Positions 16,982 through 21,526 of a stretch of DNA of 21,526 bases are shown here, piece after piece. A model generated the notes under the pieces. It was not told the origin of the DNA. It was given only the letters and a program-made list of their open reading frames with translations, and did no database searches. The position numbers and the translations under genes are program-made. Numbering within the stretch: the first letter of the stretch is position 1; every line of letters begins with the position of its first letter. The DNA comes from an uncultured Clostridia bacterium (lineage in GTDB: Bacteria > Bacillota > Clostridia > TANB77 > CAG-508): NCBI GenBank assembly GCA_934167435.1, contig CAKPKZ010000009.1, positions 1 to 21,526 on the forward strand. The letters run 5' to 3'.

Positions 16982-17345
16982 TATAATAATTATTGTTAGT
17001 ATAACTGTTGGAAGTAAAATTACGCAAGATTATACAAAATATGCTGTAGAAGAAACATCTACACTATTGAATGTATTAAGAAAAGATATTATAGAAAGTA
17101 AAGAAAAGGAAAATTTAGAAGAGAGTATAAATAATATTCATACTCAATGGGATAAAAAACACAATAAATTGGCTTACTATATAGAACATGATGAATTAGA
17201 AAAGGTAGAAACAGGTTTAACTTCATTGAGGGCATATATAGAAATGGAAGATGAAACTGAAAGTGTAAGTAAAATAGATGAAACAATATATATATTAAGA
17301 CATATAGAAGATAAAAATAAATTTAATTTACAAAATATATTCTAA
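16962..17345 (+). CDS. DUF4363-type membrane-anchored protein
   Basis: A 127-residue protein with one N-terminal TM segment (MKEIIISIIIIVSITVGSK) and an acidic helical extracellular part containing IHTQWDKKHNKLAYYIEHDEL. This 'W-x-K-x-x-x-x-x-x-Y-x-x-x-x-E' helix is typical of DUF4363, often encoded directly after DUF421 in Clostridia. The start is ATG 16962, following AAAGGTG. The longer frame from 16920 lies inside DUF421 and lacks an RBS. The 20-nt overlap indicates translational coupling and a likely joint complex. Function unknown. Confidence 0.75.
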   Translation: MKEIIISIIIIVSITVGSKITQDYTKYAVEETSTLLNVLRKDIIESKEKENLEESINNIHTQWDKKHNKLAYYIEHDELEKVETGLTSLRAYIEMEDETESVSKIDETIYILRHIEDKNKFNLQNIF

Positions 17346-17359
17346 TTTGACAAATAGTA

Positions 17360-17386
17360 ACAAAAAAATAAAAGGGTCATATAATA
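17360..17386 (+). promoter_or_regulatory. Possible mother-cell (sigma-K or sigma-E) promoter
   Basis: CATATAATA (17378-17386) fits the sigma-K -10 CATANNNTA and also 7 of 8 of the sigma-E -10. An AC at 17360-17361, 16 nt upstream, fits the sigma-K -35. No well-spaced sigma-A pair is present: TTGACA at 17347 is 27 nt from TATAAT. The motifs are short, so confidence is low. Confidence 0.3.
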
Positions 17387-17389
17387 TAG

Positions 17390-17411
17390 TATAGTATTAC
17401 CAAATACTATA
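17390..17411 (+). repeat. Perfect 9-bp inverted repeat next to an RBS
   Basis: TATAGTATT (17390-17398) and AATACTATA (17403-17411) around ACCA. It ends one base before GGGAGG (17413-17418) and starts just after the putative -10, so it could be a repressor site at +1 or a 5' mRNA hairpin. Confidence 0.7.
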
Positions 17412-17426
17412 TGGGAGGTGACTTTT

Positions 17427-17684
17427 ATGGATAACAGAGAAGAAGTATGTTGTTATAAAGTTACAGAAGAAAAACACCCAAGAAAAAGAAATTGTTTAGG
17501 AATTATAGCTACAATATTATTGGCATCATTAACAGCTGTGTTAGGATTAATTTTAGGAACAGTTTATGCAAGTACAATAATTGGATCTTTGTCAGCGGTA
17601 ATCGTATTAGCAGTTGTTCTAGGACTATTATTAATATTAACTGTTATATTTGCATTGTGCAATAAGAAAAGATGTTGCAAGTAG
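17427..17684 (+). CDS. Small Cys-flanked two-TM protein of unknown function
   Basis: I do not recognise this 85-residue protein. A polar N-terminus carries CC (EEVCCYKV), followed by KHPRKRNCLG. Two hydrophobic helices follow (IIATILLASLTAVLGLILG and a Val/Leu-rich second), and a short basic tail ends in CNKKRCCK. Paired cysteines on both ends suggest both termini lie on the same side and may bind metal or form disulphides. The ATG 17427 is preceded by GGGAGG with 8 nt spacing; a GTG at 17418 overlaps the RBS. It is monocistronic, between a possible sporulation promoter and a strong terminator, so a spore-envelope role is a guess. Confidence 0.7.
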   Translation: MDNREEVCCYKVTEEKHPRKRNCLGIIATILLASLTAVLGLILGTVYASTIIGSLSAVIVLAVVLGLLLILTVIFALCNKKRCCK

Positions 17685-17704
17685 ATGTACTATATTCTTT
17701 AAAG

Positions 17705-17736
17705 AAAAAAACTCGGAATGTGATTCCGAGTTTTTT
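17705..17736 (+). terminator. Strong hairpin terminator
   Basis: ACTCGGAAT (17711-17719) pairs perfectly with ATTCCGAGT (17723-17731) around GTG, flanked by A's on the left and TTTTTT on the right. Confidence 0.92.
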
Positions 17737-17854
17737 GAAATATCATCTCTTTGTAAATTACAAAGGTTTATTTATCAATAAAAAATGACATTTTTGTATA
17801 TTATAAGATTTATGAATTTATAAAAAGAAATAGTTTATAAATTTATTAGTATTA

Positions 17855-17883
17855 TAGACAAATTTTAAATAATATTGTAGAAT
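17855..17883 (+). promoter_or_regulatory. Putative sigma-A promoter of the small membrane peptide
   Basis: TAGACA (17855-17860), 17 nt, TAGAAT (17878-17883), each 5 of 6 matches. It predicts an mRNA starting near 17890 with a leader of about 70 nt before ATG 17961. Confidence 0.55.
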
Positions 17884-17920
17884 AATTAGCATAGGAAATA
17901 ATGAGAAACAGATGTGATTT

Positions 17921-17960
17921 TGCCACCTGAATTTTACGAAATATCGTAGGAGAGGTGGTG
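17921..17960 (+). promoter_or_regulatory. Long hairpin that sequesters the RBS of the 44-residue ORF
   Basis: In RNA, TGCCACCT (17921-17928) pairs with AGGTGGTG (17953-17960) with two terminal wobbles. TTTTACGA (17932-17939) pairs with TCGTAGGA (17944-17951) with two G-U wobbles, closed by the loop AATA. Only GAA/G interrupts the helix. The 3' strand holds the entire Shine-Dalgarno region (AGGAG and GAGGTGGTG) and ends at the base before ATG 17961. Translation should therefore need the helix to be opened by heat, a ligand, an antisense RNA or a coupled event. It matches no riboswitch class I recognise. Confidence 0.65.
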
Positions 17961-18095
17961 ATGTTTATGATTAAAGTGATACTATTTTTGATATTATCCT
18001 TAATGTTTTCTTTAACATTAAACGTTGCCTTGACAGCAGTTCTGTACAAGAACTGGGTTGACAAGCAAAAAGATAAAATTATAATAAATAAATAG
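17961..18095 (+). CDS. 44-residue single-TM peptide
   Basis: ATG TTT ATG ATT AAA opens a 44-codon frame. The peptide has a short start, a hydrophobic helix (VILFLILSLMFSLTLNVALTAV, about 6-27) and a charged tail (KNWVDKQKDKIIINK). Its first or third codon (17961 or 17967) may be the start. The GAGGTG element spaces best to 17967 and AGGAG to 17961. A promoter and a structured leader lie upstream, and the thioesterase gene begins 30 nt after the stop, so this could be a regulated membrane peptide, a leader ORF or a type I toxin-like peptide. I recognise no family. Confidence 0.55.
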   Translation: MFMIKVILFLILSLMFSLTLNVALTAVLYKNWVDKQKDKIIINK

Positions 18096-18125
18096 TAATT
18101 TCTTGTTTGAATTGGAGGGGAAAAG

Positions 18126-18560
18126 ATGAGTTTTTCATATACTAGAAAAATAAACTATTATGAAACAGATAAAATGGGAGTAGTTCATCATTCAAATTAT
18201 ATAAGATTTTTAGAAGAGGCAAGATGCAGATGGTTAGAAGAACTGAATATATCAATGGAAAAATTAGAAGAATTAGGTTATACTATTCCAACATTAGAAG
18301 TCAATTGTAAATACAAATATCATATAACAAGTGGAGATATAATTACAATAGAACCTAAAATAACTGAATTTAATGGAGTAAGAATGACAGTAACTTATCA
18401 TGTTATTGATAAAAAGACAGAAAAAATTGTTATAAATGCTTGGACAAAACATTGTTTTACGGATAAAACTTTAAGACCAATAAATATAAAAAAGAAGAAT
18501 GAAAAAATATATACAATATTTGAAAAATTGTTAGAAGAAGGTATAAAAATCAATAAATAA
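18126..18560 (+). CDS. Acyl-CoA thioesterase, YbgC/FadM type (4HBT hotdog fold)
   Basis: A cytosolic hotdog-fold thioesterase of 144 residues, predicted to hydrolyse acyl-CoA or acyl-ACP thioesters. The family signature is Y-x-x-T-D15-x-M-G-V-V-H21-H22-S-N-Y, followed by FLEEARCRWLEEL. Asp15 is the usual catalytic or orienting carboxylate. RBS is GGAGGGG before ATG. It lies directly after the small membrane peptide and may share its promoter. Substrate not determinable. Confidence 0.9.
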   Translation: MSFSYTRKINYYETDKMGVVHHSNYIRFLEEARCRWLEELNISMEKLEELGYTIPTLEVNCKYKYHITSGDIITIEPKITEFNGVRMTVTYHVIDKKTEKIVINAWTKHCFTDKTLRPINIKKKNEKIYTIFEKLLEEGIKINK

Positions 18561-18652
18561 TTTCAAGGCAAATTATAACAATAACTAGTAATTTGTCGTT
18601 AGGGCTAAGTTCATAAATTTTAAATAAAATAATAAAAATATATAATTTTTAG

Positions 18653-18689
18653 AGTAAGTATATTAGTTAAAGAAGTACTTACTTTTTTA
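18653..18689 (+). terminator. Terminator-like hairpin
   Basis: AGTAAGTA (18653-18660) and TACTTACT (18676-18683) around a 15-nt loop, then a T tract. It lies 93 nt after the thioesterase stop. The bases between (18561-18652) are AT-rich with nothing else I recognise. Confidence 0.6.
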
Positions 18690-18828
18690 TTATGATTTAG
18701 GTATCTTGCTAACTGTTTTCGTAAAAATTAGCTTCAGCCAAACATTATGTAAAACAAAAAATTGTATAATATAGGTAGAGTTATATATATTGTAGACTAT
18801 TAAATAGAAAATGTAGGAGGTAATTGCC

Positions 18829-18966
18829 ATGAGAGAATTATTTGTAGAAAAAGTAATTAATACAACAGAAAATTTTTTAGACAATAACCAAAGAATAAAA
18901 TTAAAAGAAATACTTATGGTAAATCAAAATAATGTAAAAAATTCTCATAGAAAATATATTACATGA
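18829..18966 (+). CDS. Small ORF of 45 residues, possible gene remnant
   Basis: AGGAGG (18815-18820) stands 8 nt before ATG, the best RBS in the stretch 18561-19087. The product (MRELFVEKVINTTENFLDNN ... RIKLKEILM ...) is a soluble, helical, charged peptide. The pattern 'helix-LDNNQ-x-I-K-L-K-E-I-L' recalls the first helices of some clostridial tyrosine recombinases, so this may be a truncated integrase remnant. That rests on recall of a weak pattern, and nothing downstream to 19087 continues the protein. TATAAT at 18766-18771 could be a -10, but no good -35 is visible. Confidence 0.45.
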   Translation: MRELFVEKVINTTENFLDNNQRIKLKEILMVNQNNVKNSHRKYIT

Positions 18967-19087
18967 AATATGTTGAATATTAAGATATAAATGAATTGAA
19001 TAAAATTATAATATATTCTTTTCTTTTATTTCCTTTTATGATATAAATATGAATATTAATACTAATGTAAAAAAGGAGGAGAGATAA

Positions 19088-19507
19088 ATGGAATGGAATC
19101 AAATGTTACCAGAGTTTGATGTTTTTAATTTAGAAGATAGTTTACAGTTTTATATAGATTTAATTGGTTTTAATGTAGTGTATGATAGAAAAGAAGATAA
19201 ATTTGCTTTTTTGCAATTAGAAAATGTACAACTTATGATACAAGAAATAGATAATGAGAATAATAAATGGGGAACTGGAAAATTAGAATACCCACTAGGA
19301 GTTGGCATTAATTTTCAAATAGATGTAACTAATATAGATGAAATATATAATAGATTAAAAACAGCAAAATATAAAATATTTATAGAAATGGAAGAACATT
19401 GGTATAGAAAAGATAATATTCTAATGGGGTGTAGAGAGTTTTTAGTACAAGATCCAAATGGATATTTATTAAGATTTAGTCAAGATTTAGAAGACAGAGA
19501 AATATAA
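19088..19507 (+). CDS. VOC-family bleomycin-resistance-type protein
   Basis: A 139-residue glyoxalase/bleomycin resistance (VOC) fold protein. Repeats of the beta-alpha-beta-beta-beta unit are visible: LPEFDVFNLEDSLQFYIDLIGF at the start, then DKFAFLQLENVQLMIQE, VGINFQIDV, and REFLVQDPNGYLLRFSQDL at the end. This order matches bleomycin-binding proteins, which sequester the drug as dimers, more than metal-dependent glyoxalase I. RBS is AAAGGAGGAGA. Single gene with its own terminator. Real ligand unknown. Confidence 0.85.
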   Translation: MEWNQMLPEFDVFNLEDSLQFYIDLIGFNVVYDRKEDKFAFLQLENVQLMIQEIDNENNKWGTGKLEYPLGVGINFQIDVTNIDEIYNRLKTAKYKIFIEMEEHWYRKDNILMGCREFLVQDPNGYLLRFSQDLEDREI

Positions 19508-19519
19508 AAATGGTTAATA

Positions 19520-19552
19520 AAAATAAAACTTAAATATTAAGTTTTATTTTTA
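19520..19552 (+). terminator. Hairpin terminator after the VOC gene
   Basis: AAAATAAAACTTAA (19520-19533) pairs perfectly with TTAAGTTTTATTTT (19537-19550) around ATA. A second, imperfect hairpin follows at 19590-19617 (CAAAA/TTTTG outer, AATAGT/ACTATT inner). Confidence 0.8.
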
Positions 19553-19649
19553 TGAATTCATGTAAAAAGTTATGTAAAATCAGAAATAGCAAAAAAATAG
19601 TAAAACTATTGCTTTTGTCTACATAAAGTGATAAACTATTGTTGATTAT

Positions 19650-19682
19650 CGAATTTGTTCGTTTTTTATGATTTTAACGAAT
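19650..19682 (+). promoter_or_regulatory. Clustered CGAA half-sites upstream of the adenylate-forming gene
   Basis: CGAATTTGTTCG (19650-19661) is palindromic in its outer four bases, and AACGAAT (19676-19682) repeats the half-site facing GTTCGTT (19657-19663). Three CGAA-type sites in 33 nt in otherwise AT-only DNA suggest a regulator binding region. No regulator is identified. Confidence 0.35.
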
Positions 19683-19761
19683 ATTTTATAGGGTAATTAT
19701 TCTATAAGTTTAGATAGTCAAAACAATATTAGTAGATGAACTTTTCAAGAAAGGAGGAGTT

Positions 19762-21132
19762 ATGGCGAATATTTCTAAAAACGAGTATATTGCTTTAAGA
19801 AAAAAAGGTGAAAATTACATGACCTCACCTGTTCATGACGAAATGCTTCAAAAAAGATTAAAAGAGGCTGAAAATAATCTTATGCCTTTTCTTAGTCAAC
19901 CTTTAGAAGATATCCAAGAATGGCAACTTAAAAGATTGAGTTATCTTGTTGATTATGCTTTTAATAATATTCCATTGTATAGAAAAAAATATTCTGAGGT
20001 GGGATATGTTCCAGGAAGCATAAAGACATGGAATGATTTTTATAAGTTACCATATCTTCATAAAGAAGAATTAATTGAAGGATTTCCAAATGAAATTGTT
20101 AAAGACATTGAAGACTTTGTACTTTCGACTCGAAGCTCTGGTTCAAGTGGTAAATTTGTAACTATTGCTGTATCAGAGGAAGCGATATACAAAGACACAT
20201 TACAAACAATTAGACAGTTTAATATGCAGTCTGAAAGAAAGTATTGTGCCGAAGATACCATATTATACATATATACCTGCCCTTGGTGGGTAAATAATGT
20301 AGGTGGTAAATACAAGCAAGATTTTTTGCCAACGACAACTAAAGTTGAAGAAGCTGTAAAATATATTATGGATACAAAGCCAAAATATATTTCTACTTAT
20401 CCAACTTACCTTGAGAAAATCGCATCCACTGGAGTTAAACTCTCAAATTATGGAGTGGAGCTCGTGATTGTTCATTCTGAACAGTCAAATGCAAAGCAGA
20501 GACAAATGCTTGCAGAATCACTTGATGTAAATGTTCTTGATGAATACAGCAGTGAAGAGTTAACAAGAATTGCATTAGAGTGCCCAAAACATCAATACCA
20601 TTTAGAAGAAGATGCTTGCTTTATCGAGATTATAGATAAAAATGGCAAAAAACTTCCAGATGGTGAAATTGGAATTGTAGTAGGTACAAATTTGCTAAAT
20701 ACTGCAACTCCGATAATTCGTTATATACAAGGTGATCTTGCAAAGATTACGACACATGAAAAATGTGCTTGTGGAAATAACGGAAGAATAATAGAAGGTG
20801 TTAAAGGTCGTAACATGGACTCGGTTATAACTGATACTGGTGAAAGTATACCTGCATCATGTTTTATGGATATAGCGTATAACTGGTTTTTAGTTTATAA
20901 TATCCCTGTTCATGGGCTAAAATATCAATTCGTACAAACTAAAATTGGAAAACTTGATCTTTATATAATTGAGGGAGAGTATTCCTTAGATATTCCTGCT
21001 ATTAAAGAGAGCATTTATACTTTAGTACCACGTACCACAGAAGTTATTGTTCATAAGGTGAATCAATTACCATATGATCAAGGTACAAAGTACAGACCTG
21101 TCATTAGATTGGATAGTGTAAAGGGGCTGTAA
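19762..21132 (+). CDS. PaaK/CapK-like adenylate-forming enzyme
   Basis: A 456-residue member of the phenylacetate-CoA ligase/coenzyme F390 synthetase-like group of ANL enzymes, which adenylate a carboxylate. The N-terminal region YLVDYAFNNIPLYRKKY is typical of PaaK-like proteins. RSSGSSGKFVTI (near residue 130) is the phosphate loop, DEYSSEE the acceptor-site loop, IRYIQGDLA the adenine-binding/Asp region, and CACGNNGRIIEGVKGR the Cys-containing hinge. RBS is AAAGGAGGAG. Codon use (CTT, CGT, GCG) and base composition differ from the genes to the left. It is followed by a radical SAM gene in the same style, suggesting an acquired biosynthetic cluster continuing past the window. Substrate unknown. 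Confidence 0.8.
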   Translation: MANISKNEYIALRKKGENYMTSPVHDEMLQKRLKEAENNLMPFLSQPLEDIQEWQLKRLSYLVDYAFNNIPLYRKKYSEVGYVPGSIKTWNDFYKLPYLHKEELIEGFPNEIVKDIEDFVLSTRSSGSSGKFVTIAVSEEAIYKDTLQTIRQFNMQSERKYCAEDTILYIYTCPWWVNNVGGKYKQDFLPTTTKVEEAVKYIMDTKPKYISTYPTYLEKIASTGVKLSNYGVELVIVHSEQSNAKQRQMLAESLDVNVLDEYSSEELTRIALECPKHQYHLEEDACFIEIIDKNGKKLPDGEIGIVVGTNLLNTATPIIRYIQGDLAKITTHEKCACGNNGRIIEGVKGRNMDSVITDTGESIPASCFMDIAYNWFLVYNIPVHGLKYQFVQTKIGKLDLYIIEGEYSLDIPAIKESIYTLVPRTTEVIVHKVNQLPYDQGTKYRPVIRLDSVKGL

Positions 21133-21160
21133 AAGCTAGAACCTTCAATTATAAAATCTT

Positions 21161-21190
21161 TTGACAAAAAGCGCACATTGAAAATAATAT
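21161..21190 (+). promoter_or_regulatory. Possible sigma-A promoter of the radical SAM gene
   Basis: TTGACA (21161-21166) is perfect. The -10 candidate TAATAT (21185-21190) is weak and 18 nt away. It lies in the 133-nt gap between the two right-end genes. Confidence 0.4.
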
Positions 21191-21265
21191 ATAAGAATTA
21201 TGCTAAAACCAATTGAAAGTAAAAAACTAAAACTGTCAAACAATACTTTGTTAGGAGGTAGTCAT

Positions 21266-21526
21266 ATGACTCATTTAGCTGAAATTAAAACAGTGGCTGA
21301 ACGCAAGAAGTTCGAGAGGGCGCTTTCTCTTGTAGAGGGAAGAATCAAGGATATCCGTGCAGGCACACCTAATTTACCCTATGAAAAGACAAAACTTGCT
21401 GAAGTAGAGATTAACAAATTCTTCTACTCAGGAGAGACTGTCGACAGAGTTATGATCGTGCTTAGATCTAATGGATGTCAGCATTACAAGACCAACGGTG
21501 GTTGCTCCATGTGTGCTCATCTTAAC
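21266..21526 (+). CDS. Radical SAM protein, N-terminal part (TIGR01210/RaSEA-like), truncated by window end
   Basis: 87 codons are visible and the frame is open to the last base. AGGAGG (21253-21258) precedes ATG 21266. After about 60 residues comes RVMIVLRSNGC71...GGC80-S-M-C83, a Cx8CxxC arrangement with GGCxMC. I associate this with the TIGR01210/archaeosine-synthase-like radical SAM group rather than the canonical CxxxCxxC. The gene is clearly richer in G and C than the rest of the window. It stands 133 nt after the PaaK-like gene. Product class is fairly safe; substrate and full domain content are not visible. Confidence 0.65.
   Translation, partial: MTHLAEIKTVAERKKFERALSLVEGRIKDIRAGTPNLPYEKTKLAEVEINKFFYSGETVDRVMIVLRSNGCQHYKTNGGCSMCAHLN

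Noticed and set aside
17347..17385. Sigma-A promoter from TTGACA and TATAAT before the Cys-flanked gene
   Set aside because: The spacer is 27 nt, too long for sigma-A.
17749..17765. CTTTGT/ACAAAG inverted repeat as a second terminator
   Set aside because: It has six A/T-rich pairs and no following T tract; it probably has no role.
17852..18064. Minus-strand 70-codon frame opposite the small TM peptide
   Set aside because: It has no RBS on that strand, while the plus strand has a promoter, leader and RBS. A non-coding antisense RNA is not excluded.
1..21526. CRISPR arrays, tRNA or rRNA genes, insertion sequences
   Set aside because: No regularly spaced repeats, cloverleaf-type sequences, rRNA-like blocks or transposase genes with terminal repeats were seen. 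This was read by eye, so a weak tRNA-like element could be missed.

Overview
The window is very AT-rich DNA with AGGAGG-type ribosome binding sites and almost exclusively AGA arginine codons. It carries spoIVA and a spore photoproduct lyase family gene, so it most likely comes from an endospore-forming, low-GC Clostridia member (inferred from gene content; no 16S is present). It holds about 22 protein genes and no rRNA, tRNA or CRISPR.

Layout: (1) 1-2850, the 3' part of dnaK and complete dnaJ, each followed by a terminator with the same stem octamer. (2) 2879-4302, a near-consensus sigma-A promoter overlapped by LexA-like sites in front of a small TM+LysM gene of the YneA type (SOS division inhibitor), then an SPL-family radical SAM gene: a DNA-damage theme. 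(3) 4305-12113, a tightly spaced same-strand run: MacB/LolD-type ABC ATPase, a very large FtsX permease split by two +1 frameshifts, an esterase, an acetyltransferase-like protein, a DUF6320-like membrane protein and rlmN. (4) 12115-13676, spoIVA on the minus strand with a sigma-E-like promoter. (5) 13695-15760, a UAP1-type nucleotidyltransferase and a GlmU-C-like left-handed beta-helix protein, probably the UDP-GlcNAc route. (6) 15762-18560, small membrane proteins (holin-4_2/YvlD-like, DUF421, DUF4363, a Cys-flanked two-TM protein), a 44-residue membrane peptide whose ribosome binding site is locked in a long hairpin, and a YbgC-type thioesterase. (7) 18561-19550, a small orphan ORF and a bleomycin-resistance-type VOC protein. 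(8) 19650-end, a PaaK-like adenylate-forming enzyme and the start of a radical SAM gene, with visibly higher GC and different codon use, so probably acquired.

The main observation: the FtsX permease (5083-8282) is intact over 1065 codons except for two places where one base must be skipped (+1). Each is an in-frame CGG codon followed by A (C|GGA). By my manual scan of every cgg on the coding strand, these are the only two in-frame CGG codons in about 6,500 codons. This suggests that CGG is unread or very slowly read and acts as a +1 recoding signal. Two coincidental insertions in a decaying gene remain the alternative.
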